NCBI RefSeq assembly: GCF_918797505.1
Contig: NC_092797.1
Location: 47,404,157 to 47,468,156 of the forward strand
Source of the DNA: Bemisia tabaci
Lineage: Eukaryota > Arthropoda > Insecta > Hemiptera > Aleyrodidae
Direction of reading: 5' to 3'
Length of the DNA: 64,000 nucleotides
The position numbers were made by a program, and so were the translations under genes. The number at the start of each line of letters is the position of its first letter. The stretch's first letter is position 1. Positions 45,380 through 56,034 of the stretch are shown here, piece after piece. A model generated the notes under the pieces. The model was not told the DNA's origin. It saw nothing but the letters and a program-made list of their open reading frames with translations, and searched no databases.

Positions 45380-48300
45380 ATGATCATCAGTTTAGATGGA
45401 TTTCTTGTGCTAAAGATATCACTGTAAGTACCCATTATTTCACGTACCAAAATTGCTAATCTCATTTTAATATCCTCTAAATTACAAGAAAAGGGGGCAA
45501 AAAGGCTTTGTCCGCTGTTTTGATTAAATGCTTTGCGTCTTGGCACTGAAGTTTTTTTTTTTTAAAAAAAAACAATAGAAATTCATCACATGGTATCAAA
45601 AAATTTCATTTCTTGCTAGCTTTTGACTGAATTCATAAAAACTTTTCTTTCTTTAGCATTCAATAAATTTTGCAGACAAGTAGCAGTTGCCTACAATTTG
45701 CAAGCCACTATCGATAAATAGAAAAGCAAGCATTTTAGAAATTTAAAGACTAATCAGTATTTTTCCATTAAATGGAATAGACACTTTCTCCTTCGTAAAA
45801 ATATGATATGGCAACCTTCGCAATTGTACGAGCGTATACTAACATCAACGTACTGCGGATCGGACATGCAACTAAACTAACTTCGTGACAAAGCGTAGAG
45901 TATCACGCAAAAACGAAGGCGCTCCGAGCTGAGATCGTGCCTTGGAACTCTTCTACAAAGAAGATATCTCATTGCACCAATTTGCTTGGTCTGTCGAGAC
46001 AGCATGGCCCGCTCGCACATTACAAGCGAGTGCAACTCGCCTACGATTTGGATATTTTTTCGTGTTGCCGTAAAAAAAGAAATAAAATGTTTAAAGAAAC
46101 CACAAAATCTAAAAACATGGGTTGTTGAAAATTGAGACTTTTTAACAGCTATTCAACTGAAAACTTGTCGTAGACCTTCAATAGTCTGATAACACGGTCT
46201 ATAAATTGTGAATATCGCGAACTGCGCAGTGGGAAGCTTTATTGAGGAAAATACTTTTTTTCTTAAAATCGACTTTGTTGCGTTGCATATCATTACTTTA
46301 TGACTCCTAAAACACTCAGCCATTTGTCGGAGTCGTTTTCGGAGTTCTACCAGGCCGAATTCAATGATTTTTTGGTTGTCAACAGGTTATTAACATATCG
46401 AATTCCACTATCTTTGAGATTTCAAATTATGATCCAGGCTGTATACTTAAAGCCGCTAGACAGCCCTCTCGTCAGGCATTAGGCCTCGTAGTACTTAAGG
46501 CACTCCTTTGTGCCTACACAAATCTATTTGATAAAGCTAGAATCGGCTTCTGCTTTTTTTCCGCACAAAAATATAGAACAAAATTAATTACCTACAACAC
46601 TACAACATTAATTATATGTAAATTAAAAACCTCCTGCAAAGTAAGGCTCACATCAAGCTTCTGTTGATTATTTTTCATGAATTGGTAGAGAAAAAAAAAA
46701 CACACAATTTTCACTAAAGTCATAAAGTCATTGAAGTAAACGCTCCGTCGTTGGGAATGCTCTCGAGGTAGTTGCGTCTGGAGATTCCGTTGAAGTGAAT
46801 ACTATAAAAGAGGCCACTTCGACTGAATCATTAGGTGGGGGCAGAAATTAATTGCACGGGAAAAAAAAACACATTGGATCTAGAGTCCAAACTCTTAAAA
46901 ACATCGGCAAGAAAAAGCACTCTTGATTCTATCAGAATCTAGCTTAAATCAAGAACCAAGCCTCTTAATTTAAGCGGATTTCGTTTTGATTCAAGCAAAA
47001 CTCCGATTGAATTAAGAGTATTTTTTCTTGTCAATGTTTTCAAGAGTCTGATCGAGACTCTAGATCCAATGTGTTTTTTTTTCCAGTGCGGAGATAGCAA
47101 AGTACGGACGGAAAACTTCCGAAAATCTCGATAACGCTTTGCAATTGACAAAAACTTCCTGCAAAATGTGATATTTCCTGGAAAAATTAGAAAATCTTAG
47201 CCAGGAAGCATTGAGAAACGCTGTTCTCCGAATCTAGTCGAGGCAAGTTTACAGACGATCAATTTGTCACAATTTCAATATTTCCAATATTCTAATACTT
47301 AAATGATGTGCATAGTTAAATAGTTGAATTAAAACAAAAAATTATTGTGAAAACTTTCAGGGAGTCGTGAGGTTTTGAAACTTGACACTCAACTTTTTAT
47401 GAAATTTTAGATGCCTCTTCTGCCTTTTGGTGTTTGACGGCGCCGTATCCCAATCTCTCAATGCCACGACAGTAAAGGGACCTCCATGGAGAATCCTGTT
47501 CTTCGGCTCCGACGATTTCTCTTTGAGAACATTGAGTGCTCTCACCGACGAGTTGTAAGTTCGTTCATACGTTGTATATGTACTTAAAGATAGTATGCGG
47601 TTACGGGGACAAGTGGTCCTTACCCTCCAGCGAAGCATGATTCCCTCGTGCACTCTGCACACGAGGCTTCACCGGAACGTGCTGATTAAAATTCATCTTA
47701 ACGCAAAAACTAAAAGAAAAAAGGAGGAGAAAAAGTTTTCATTTTTGTATCGCGGATTAATTGAAATGGATGCACGTATAGTACGTGCATCGAATTAATA
47801 GTTAGTTAGTTAGTATAATTTTAAGACATTCAGCGTCTCAGGCTATAAACGTCTTTACAGATAATTTTGAAAATGGGAGTTTAAACGAAAATTTAGATTT
47901 TTAAATCTAAGAGAGGTGAAGAGTTTTAGAATTTTGGTGGTAATATTGGGTTCATCGCATGTAAGGGGGTTTGTATCTCTGTTGATTGTAGGGGAGTAGA
48001 TCTGTGATTGGAGATATCGGAGGCAGAGCAGTCCATAAGTATGTGTTTGATGGTTAGATGTGATGAATTACAGAAGTGGCAGATGGGTTGATTTTCATGA
48101 TCAAAACGGACACACTAAGATGTAAATTACTTTACAATTAATTCACGAAAACGTGATTCCATAAAGATTTTGAGGTTTTAGACTGGAGATTAAGCAAAGC
48201 ACCCTAGTAGCGTGGCGTGTTTTGAGATTTATCGATTTATCCACCATAAATTTGTGGAAAGGATCGATACGTTTAATATTAACAGAGATATGTCGCTTTG

Positions 48301-51300
48301 AAAAATTCGGTTTATGACGTCATCCACCGCGGTAGAAACACCATTGGTTTCTTCCACATCAACCTTGCTTTCACCAGTCGGCATAACGCAAATTGGCACA
48401 GGTTACTCGCAGTGGAACTCGGATGTAAACAAGATGGAAGAAACCAAGGGTATCACTACCGCGGTGGATGACGTCATAAACAGAATGTTTCAAAGCGCGA
48501 TATCTTGGCTAATATCGAAACCAGCGCAACTGACCCATTAATTACTTGCTTGTTATGTTCTTTTACATCCAAAGTAAACAAAGTAAGAAATTAATAAGCA
48601 AATTGGACCTGATGTTTATCGACGACGAGGATGTGGTTTGGAAGTACGCTTACGAGCATCGGATCAACAGGATCGCTTACCCGCCAGAATTCCCTACCGA
48701 GCTGCGAGACAAGTACGATGTAGGGATCGTCGTTTCGTTCGGAGAGATCCTCCAGGATGATCTCATCCCTGAATTCCCTCTGTAAGTACCAATTTTTTTT
48801 ATTTTTCAGGATCAGAATCAGAACGCAGCGATGGTCAATGGTGATTACGGCATGTTGGCAAAAGTTTTGATACTCTATTTAAATCTATCAAATATATCGA
48901 TTCTAGGTGAGGCTGTCTCGCCTAGAATCGATTGTTTAACAAACATTTACATTGAGAAAAAACAATATTGTCAACTTGCAAGAATTGTTACCGGCTATGG
49001 TGAAACATGGAAAAGATTGCCATGATAATGGAGATGTTGCAGGTGTGAGGAATTTGCGATTTGAATTTTGATTCTTATGTAAAAGTTCGCGAGAAACACG
49101 ATGAAGCCACTGGTTTTCTCTGAAATCAACTCCCAAGCTCAAAAAAAGCTCTCAAGTTGAGGCCAAAATTGAGGGGATATCCCATGCTATCCTGAGAGTC
49201 CACCTCTACATCAAGACAAACTCTCCATGCAAAGATAGGGAGCAAATACATTAGCGGGGTAGTCGTATGTTTTTAGTTGTCCCGAAATAAAGTGGCAACC
49301 CTGTCAATGTATTTGCTCCCTATCTTTGCATGGAGAGTTTGTCTTGATGTAGAGGTGAACTCTCAGAATAGCGTGGGATATCCCCTCCATTTTGGCCTCA
49401 ACTTGAGAACTTTTTTTGAGCTTGGGAGTTGATTTCAGAGAAAATCAGTGGCACCATCGTGTTTCTCGCGAACTTTTACATAAGAATCAATAGTCCAATC
49501 GGAAATTCCTCATACATGAAACATCTCCATTACTGCTACAGATCTACCGGAAATCGGAATGACATGGCTCCACACCTCGCGCCTTCAATTTTGTAGATGC
49601 ACCACGGACATCCATCGAGCACGAATAGCCGTATCTCTGCGCCGTCATCAACGCACAACCGCTGTATCCCTATTTCTATATTGTGTTGGTTCCGTTTGTT
49701 TTATGTGTAATGATGTTTCAAGGGCTTCGTGAGCAACAAAGCCGAAGATAGGTGAGATGTAATCGGTAATCAGCGCAATCGTCCAGCCCACTTACAAACT
49801 GGGGCTCTTAAACTGGCATCAATTCTTCTATTTCTCAGCCATATCTGCACGGAATTCCTAGAAAATTTCAAGATCTGATCTGTAATGTATCTTGAACACA
49901 CCGGTCACCTTCAAAGATCGTCGGGCCGACGATCTTTGAAAGGCAACAGTCAACAGTTCCATCGATGAGCCTCTTTGAAGCCCCTAGTTTGAAGGTGGGC
50001 TGGACGCTTGAGCGACACTTCATTAACAGCATAGAGCAGGACATTGAGAGTTCACGTCTCGCGCCATCGCGCCTTCAATTTTTCCAATGCAACACGCACA
50101 TTAATCAAGAACGAATAGTTGTATCTCGAAACAGTCATCAATGCGCGTCCTTTTCCTCTCTCTATTTCTATGTTGTGTTGGTTCCGTTCGTCTCAGGTGT
50201 AGTTGTGCTTCAAAGGATACGTGAGCAGCACAACCAAAGGAATCCTTTTCGTCAGACGGGTCAAACATCGAAACCCCGCGACCCTCGGTCGGCGGTTGAA
50301 CCCTCGCTTGTTCCAGCGAGCCTTTGTAGGCATTTCTACACTCGCCTGGCGAGACGCCAATGCGTGCAAGAGAGACAGAAAACGCGCGAGAGAAGGGAAC
50401 TTTAAATTATTCCCTCACTCAAAATAACAATGGCCTAAGTGCGAAACTACGTGCTTCCATTCACGATGCTGCAGACTTCCTATTACACGGTGTTTTTTCT
50501 ACGGAAAACCAGACAACGCAATTTCTCGAAAGCTCTCGTGATTTTCCTTCTCTATTTGGCAAAATATTTTGCATTTTAACACTATTTAAAGTTGTTCTAA
50601 AGCGCTAGAATGTTGGCTTGTTTCTCTTGGAAAAATAAATACCTAGGATTTGAAAATCGGATGCATCTCAATGGAGATATGTGGTTTTGCATTGTGGTCA
50701 TCGATTTACTCATGTGGCTTCCTCAGAGGAAAGGAGTTATCTAAAGAGCAACTGGATTACATTTTGCAATAAGGAGCCACCATTTCTGGCTCTCCCAAAC
50801 AAGCACGTATCTGCAAAGGGAAAGTAATGGTTTGCATGTTGTTTCTAAAATGGGCCAGAAGTAGTGGTTCCTTATTGCAAAATTTAATCCAACTATGAAT
50901 ACCCAAAATTATTGACGGACGGGTTGTAAGACAGTATGTCGGGATTTTTTAGCCGACGTGCGTTAAAAATTCAGCGTGAAGCTGAAAATCTCAATATAGA
51001 GGGAAATAGCTCACACAAAAGCACAATTTTCCCTCGAAGAGATACGCTGTTTACCCTAGTAACGATCATTCAGGATTGCAAAATGTATTGATTTTAGAGA
51101 TTGTGTTGAGATTTTCAGCTTCATGCGGAATTTTTAACGCACATGGGCTATAACATTGCGACAAACTATGAATCCGGTCTTTTGACTAATTTTAAATTTG
51201 ATTTTGCAGTGGTATCTTGGAGTCTCACCCAAGTTTACTGCCCAGATGGCGGGGAGAGACCCCGATTCCACACGCCATTATGCACGGTGACAAGGAGACG

Positions 51301-54300
51301 GGTGTCACCATCATAAAGATGAAACCATTGGACGGAGATCACGAAGGGTAAAGCGTCTTGAATATTTTAAACTATCAATCTCATTAAAAGGAGGATCGCT
51401 CCTTGAAAGATCATCTTACGATTAATCACTCACACTACTTTGTATTTTGCATTTGAATGCTCGACTTTCATGAAATATACAGGAAAATAACAAGAATTGT
51501 CTAAATACCGTCAAAGACCCTGAGAGGAAAGAGACCGTGGTGCCGGAAAATTTAAAAAGAAGATATCGATATTATTGCTTAAAGGAGTACTTTACCACAA
51601 AAATTTTAAACGAGCAGCTTAAACCGAGGTTATGACAGTTGTAAGTTTATAGTTGGTAGCAGAAAAACGCAATTTAGCTAAGAAGGTGGCTAAAGTCTTA
51701 AGCTGCAATGTATAAGACTCAAAGTTGTCGTATCTTCGAATCAATTTGTTTCTGTCTCCTGATTATTTAACTCTGTGCTATGTTGTTCATTTTTCCATCA
51801 ACGGTTACGTACCTACTCATACCGAGGTTCGCTTTAACCGCAAGACATTTCAATAGTACAAATGTCCAAAAAGTCGTTAGCCCCAGCATTCGTGGTCACT
51901 GATGTCTAGCATGGCTCATAGGTTTTTGGACTCTTGCCTTGATTGCATGTCAAAAATTCTAATTAATTTTAACATTTGTCTCGCGAAAACCGCGTAACTT
52001 CGAATACATAATGAAAAATGATAGACATTTTTAATAAATAGACATAGACAAACATCTGAAGTTATAGTAGCAGCTGAATCTTTGGTTACTTCGAGAGGAA
52101 AATGAAGTTTCACTGTCAAAATGATCATTAACGAACATATATCACACAACATATTTTCTTATTCCTTCTTTACAAACATTTCTCCTCGTCATCTTCAGAT
52201 TTGACGCTGGAGATATTGTGAAGCAAATGCGAACACAAATCGGCCCCAACGAATTTGCGCCAGAGCTGCACAATCGTTTAGCGGATGAAAGTGCCAATCT
52301 AGTTATGGACGTCATAAAAAATCTCCCTAAAATTGTTCAGAAGCCAAAACCGCAGGAAACTGAAAACGTTACGTTTGGTAAGTATATAACCCTTACGATC
52401 ATTATTATCGTAAATATTACTCGTGCATTGTTTAAATGATCCAACTCTTTTACTAATCTGCTTACCGATTTGAATGTCAATAACGGACTTATATTCTTGC
52501 TCTTACAAGGTAAAATATCTCTAAATAGGTATAATGTAACAATGGTGAAACTAGAAAATCACGTATGTGGGGTTTTAACAAATCCGCAAGACTTGTCTGT
52601 ACTGCTATAAATCGCCAGAAACATTTGAAGCGCTCAATATGATCCAGGGAACATGCACAGATAGGTTTGAAGAGGTAATGGAAACAATTGAAACACACAG
52701 GTGCGTAAGTTGATTAAGCAATTTCAGGATTCGAATAGCCCGGTTTCAGGACATTTTGTCAACGATTTTTTGTCCGCACACCTTTTTTGTCCAGTAGTTT
52801 ACGCCCACACGTAAAATAAGCAACGGTGACTTGGTCCAAGCGTTATATTTTAGTCGGTATGTAAAATTATATTGACAATATGGAAATGAGAAATTGAGAG
52901 AGAAGGAGGTGTTGTTATGGTTGCTCATTTTCTAAATGAAATGTTATTACTTTCTCCTTTTGAATCATCTTTTTAAACTGCCATTGGTGAATATTTGGTT
53001 TTATTTCTATCCTTAAAATATTCGATGTACAATATACCTTGTATATGTATAAGTACTTTTTTACCTTTGATAAATTGATACATATTTTTTTCCCATCAAT
53101 TTAAATGAGAATAATCAATGCAGAGTGTGCAAACATTTCAAAATCATGAGTTAAAAAACGCTGACTATGCGAGTATAAATATTAAAGCCTAACAGGGCGG
53201 AGCGGCGTGCTGCCAGCGCGAGAGGCTCACTGGCGCCTACAAACCTAAGTGGATACTTCACGCATTGCGCAATGCTTGAAGTATCCACTTAGGTTTGTAG
53301 GCGTCAATGCGCGTTTCGCGCTGGCCGCCCGCCAGCCGTGCGGCGGCGCCTGAAGCAACTATTTCACAACAGAGGTGTTACACAGTATTATGCGAAATTG
53401 AACGTATTAAGAATGACAGGCATCCTTTAAAAGCACAGATCTTTCCTCGCAAAATAAATCAAGATACTTATCGTACACTGGAAAATTCTAAGAGCCTTTT
53501 AGCTGAGGTAAGTATAGAGGTTTATCCGGTTCAGGTATAAGAAGGTGGGAAAATCTTGAAAGATAATTAAGTCCTGTTACACCAAAGAGGTGTAGAGAGT
53601 TTTAGTGAATTTTGTCTCATGGAATTGACGCTCCCCCATTTTTACCAAAACTCTCAACTATATAATATTCTCCGTTGGATCAAACAGCAAAACAGACAAA
53701 ACAAAAAAACAAGCAAACCCTCATTCTTCCAAGACATTTTACATTTTCATCCAAAAACGTCGTGAGCATTGTCGTTTGTATTTATATGTGGGCCAATTAA
53801 CTGTGGGTCTCAACTGGCACGTGGACCAAAACTCCCGTGCCGAAAAAACGCGTGGACGTAAATCACTGGAAAAAACAGGTGCGCGAACAAAAAATCGTTG
53901 ACAAAATGTCCTATAACCAATAGCCTTCTCTCGCTCATGTAGATAAAACTCCGGGTACAAATATGGAGAGTTCACATAGGATACCCATCTGCGACCATTT
54001 GTAGTGGCTGCTGCACATGTTCTCTGACATTTCACCTACTTTTTCACTGAGAAGATGACGATAATCGTCAACATTACCAGGAAGAAAATATTTCGGTAAT
54101 TGACGTGGCTACAAGAAAGACATGTAATTTTAGAGGCTCCTGAGAATGGGTATAACTACGGGGAAAATTATTCGTAATTTCATACGTTTACCTATTTATT
54201 TATCTCGTAGTGTACGGAAAAATTGGAGGTTCCGTCCTGACTCATTCACAAATATTTCAATGATAATCGACGAAACCACAAAGGAGAAAAGGAAGAGGCA

Positions 54301-55551
54301 ATACGCTGAGTTCATGGTAATTTTACTCATATTACTTTAGCCGAGGTAATTGAAATTATCATTTACTCAGAGTATTGCCTCTTCCTTTTCTCTTTCTTTA
54401 TCTTAAGTAAAACAGTCAGCATGTTCCGATACGACGTAATTACAGGAAAAACTCGTAATTTTACAGGTTCTTGAGAATGGGTATAACTATGGGGAAATTA
54501 TTCGTAATTTCATAAGTTTTCCTATTTATTTGTCTCGTAGTGTACGGAAAAATTTGCGGTTCCATTCTGACTCATTTCCATATATTTCAATCAGCACTCT
54601 CACTATTCGTTTAATTTTACTATAGCTCCGCTGCTGCAGCAGGAGATGTCGTGGGTCGTCTGGAAGAACTGGACCGCCGAGCAGATCTACAATCGGCACC
54701 GCGCGCTGTCGCACGTTTGGCCGGTAGCGACCATTTGGAAATGCTTCGTCGTGAAGTTTCACAATTTCACCGTCGTCCCAGCCGCCGAAGCCATCGGCCT
54801 GGACACCATAGTCGCCAATACGAAGCCACCGACCTCCACTCCCAAGATGGAGGAGGAACCTCATAACCTTCAGGCGAACCCAGGGAATCTCCGAAACCCG
54901 GACGAGGCACCCGGAGAGTTCCTGGACATGGAGGCGGAATTCAACCTGGATGATACACTGGGACGAATTCTTGAGCCGGAGGCAAGGTCCGAGCATCTGC
55001 ACGTCCTTCAGGTGAAGATGGGTCAACAGGGCACTGGGTATCGGCGGAAGCCGAAGAGGATCACCACGCGGCGGCCACGTGGGCGTCCGACGACGACGCC
55101 CAGTGAAAGCGACGAGGAGTTGTTCGGGGCCGTCGACCTGGAGGCGGCCCAACTCCCGAACGTGACGGACACCCACGAGACGCCCAAACAAGCGTGGCAG
55201 CGCTGGGTCAAAAAGGTCTACCAGCCGCCCACCACTCTAGACCCTCGGAATATCCCTCCCGAAACATGGCTGAAACCAGGGCTCGTCTTGTTCGATAGGA
55301 GTGTGCAGGCGCTGAGGGTGATGTGCTTGGGCGGCGGGCAATTGTTGGTTCCGAGCGTCAGCGTTTCCAGGAGGAAAACCATGGACGCGCTAAGTTTCCA
55401 CAACGGGTTTCTGTCCAGGACCAAGCCTTATTATAGGGTGTTCAGCGAGTATGGTCATTTTAAGGGCGAGGACTCGACTAGACCCCCTTGGGATATAGTC
55501 ACCCGGAGGCCGATGCGTAAGGGGCGGGGGCGAGGGCGAGCGAGGGGGTAG
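45380..55551 (+). CDS. MTFMT: Methionyl-tRNA formyltransferase-like protein, copy 2, active-site variant with insertion
   Basis: Exons 45380-45423, 47411-47554, 48575-48781, 51210-51347, 52199-52377 and 54626-55551 encode 545 residues, 141 more than copy 1. Exon phases are identical. The leader has hydrophobic [16 protein letters not shown], then DGAVSQS and NATT, again signal-peptide-like. No Met replaces the internal start of copy 1 (TTVKGPPW), so the upstream exon is needed. Fold motifs are present ([52 protein letters not shown]), but the catalytic Asn is Glu136 (GILESH); His138 and Asp180 remain. Residues 322-447 are an insertion not seen in copy 1, and the C-terminus is RG-rich. Frame, splice sites and stop are intact, so it looks maintained. 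Loss of formyl transfer is likely but inferred. Confidence 0.9.
46854..47089. mobile_element. Foldback MITE, CACGGGAAAAAAAAA ends
   Basis: CACGGGAAAAAAAAACACATT and the complement ending TTTTCCAGTG enclose 236 bases, with paired blocks TGGATCTAGAGTC and GACTCTAGATCCA. It is in MTFMT2 intron 1, absent from copy 1. The flanking dinucleotides do not match exactly. Confidence 0.7.
47860..48100 (-). pseudogene. Non-LTR retrotransposon fragment, C-terminal zinc-finger region
   Basis: Read on the minus strand from about 48100 there are about 55 codons containing [20 protein letters not shown], followed by a stop. The pattern C-x2-C ... H-x4-C with LTxxHIL is the usual C-terminal finger of R1/I/Jockey-type reverse transcriptase proteins. 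An in-frame stop lies just upstream, so this is a dead 3' fragment. It is in MTFMT2 intron 2. Confidence 0.55.
48272..48519. mobile_element. Foldback MITE before MTFMT2 exon 3
   Basis: The block TATGACGTCATCCACCGCGG, with flanking GATATGTCGCTTTGAAA, is repeated inverted at 48455-48519. It ends about 55 bases before the acceptor at 48574. Confidence 0.7.
49025..49532. mobile_element. Near-perfect 500-bp foldback, family B
   Basis: The left arm runs from TAATGGAGATGTTGCAGGTG through GAGAAACACGATG, AAGCTCAAAAAAAGCTCTCA and CTCCATGCAAAGATAGGGAG. The right arm is its inverse with few mismatches, over about 220 bases each side of a spacer of about 60 bases. This is the best-preserved member of the family that also lies before CNT1 exon 6. 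It is in MTFMT2 intron 3. Confidence 0.85.
49560..50150. repeat. Dispersed repeat G, two copies
   Basis: CGCGCCTTCAATTTTGTAGATGC followed by ACGGACATCCATCGAGCACG occurs at about 49579, and a similar block at about 50060. The inverse orientation occurs twice at 60.94-61.34 kb, and traces lie at 7.3 and 22.4 kb. The ends of the unit are not clear. Confidence 0.5.
50431..50706. mobile_element. MITE family C, copy 5
   Basis: AAGTGCGAAACTACGTGCTTCC and the inverted GGAGATATGTGGTTTTGCATTG end a 276-bp element in MTFMT2 intron 3. Confidence 0.65.
50751..50898. mobile_element. MITE family E, copy 4
   Basis: TGGATTACATTTTGCAATAAG and its inverse CTTATTGCAAAATTTAATCC close a 148-bp element directly after the family C copy. 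Confidence 0.65.
50930..51155. mobile_element. Foldback related to 4694-4873, just before MTFMT2 exon 4
   Basis: TCGGGATTTTTTAGCCGACG and AGCGTGAAGCTGAAAATCTC pair with the inverse near 51105-51150. It ends about 55 bases before the exon at 51210. Confidence 0.6.
51210..51347 (+). other. MTFMT copy 2 catalytic exon, Asn replaced by Glu
   Basis: The exon reads [19 protein letters not shown], then [13 protein letters not shown]. Copy 1 and characterised family members have Asn-x-His here. The change is AAC to GAG at codon 136, at least two base substitutions, so not a sequencing slip. The exon is five codons longer at its end (LDGDHEG). Confidence 0.9.
52734..53925. mobile_element. 1.18 kb DNA transposon relic with GTCC-rich inverted ends
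   Basis: The element at 52741-53918 has inverted termini reading AGGACATTTTGTCAACGATT, then TTTTTTGTCC and TTTACG, over about 65 bases. AATAGCC is duplicated at 52734-52740 and 53919-53925. The core at about 53090-53340 (TTTCAAAATCATGAGTTAAA, then the hairpin GGCGCCTACAAACCTAAGTG) matches the inverse of the core of the 7.4-8.9 kb element. It sits in MTFMT2 intron 5. Confidence 0.8.
54121..54600. repeat. Direct duplication of about 150 bp before MTFMT2 exon 6
   Basis: Units at about 54121-54275 and 54451-54600 share GAATGGGTATAACTAnGGGG, TTATTCGTAATTTCATA and GTGTACGGAAAAATT. Between them lies a hairpin (GGAAGAGGCAATACTCTGAG-type arms, 54285-54405). The second unit runs up to the acceptor at 54625. 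Confidence 0.75.
54877..55254 (+). other. GC-rich 126-codon insertion in MTFMT copy 2
   Basis: Copy 1 reads [12 protein letters not shown]; copy 2 has 126 residues between HNLQA and PPETWL. The insert starts acidic ([18 protein letters not shown]), becomes basic ([17 protein letters not shown], an AT-hook-like core at 55069-55089), then acidic again ([17 protein letters not shown]). Its base composition is far more GC-rich than the rest of the gene. I recognise no known domain. Confidence 0.8.
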
Positions 55552-55566
55552 TTTTTAAATTAAATT

Positions 55567-55572
55567 AATAAA
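55567..55572 (+). terminator. Poly(A) signal of MTFMT copy 2
   Basis: AATAAA lies 15 bases after the MTFMT2 stop, in TTAAATTAAATTAATAAAG. This would give a very short 3' UTR. Confidence 0.5.
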
Positions 55573-55776
55573 GTCGTTTTTCGTCATGTGCGAACCCCCC
55601 TCCCACTCCGGAACTTCAGCTTTGTTGCGACAATTACTAATTATTCCCGATGCCCCAACCTTTCGAATTTTTTGTTTTTGTTTTTAACCCGAACAAATTC
55701 CCTGGTAGTTGTGAGGTCCGTCATCTTGTAATCCAACGTTTAACACTTTTACTTTCCTAGCACTAGAGATATATAC

Positions 55777-55900
55777 TTCAGCGAGTATGGTCATTTTAAG
55801 GGCGAGGACTCTACTAGACCCCCTTGGGATATAGTCACCCGGAGGCCGATGCGCAAGGGGCGGGGGCGAGGGCGAGCAAGAGGGTAGTTTTTTTAAATTA
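55777..55900 (+). pseudogene. Recent duplicate of the MTFMT2 C-terminal tail
   Basis: The stretch from TTCAGCGAGTATGGTCATTT to the RG-rich tail, stop and the following TTTTTTAAATTAAA repeats 55441-55565 with only a few differences. There is no upstream exon sequence, so it is a fragment. Confidence 0.88.
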
Positions 55901-56034
55901 AACGTAGGATTTTTTACATTATTATACCAACTAAACATTGATCATGCAGATCTGCGGGTCGATTTTTATATCGATACCGCATGACCATCTTCGATAAAAA
56001 AGCATAGCTAAGATAGAGATTTATCGATCAGGAT

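Noticed and set aside
54526..55191. 221-codon minus-strand frame
   Set aside because: It is antisense to the GC-rich MTFMT2 last exon. The plus strand carries the family motifs and continues a six-exon gene.
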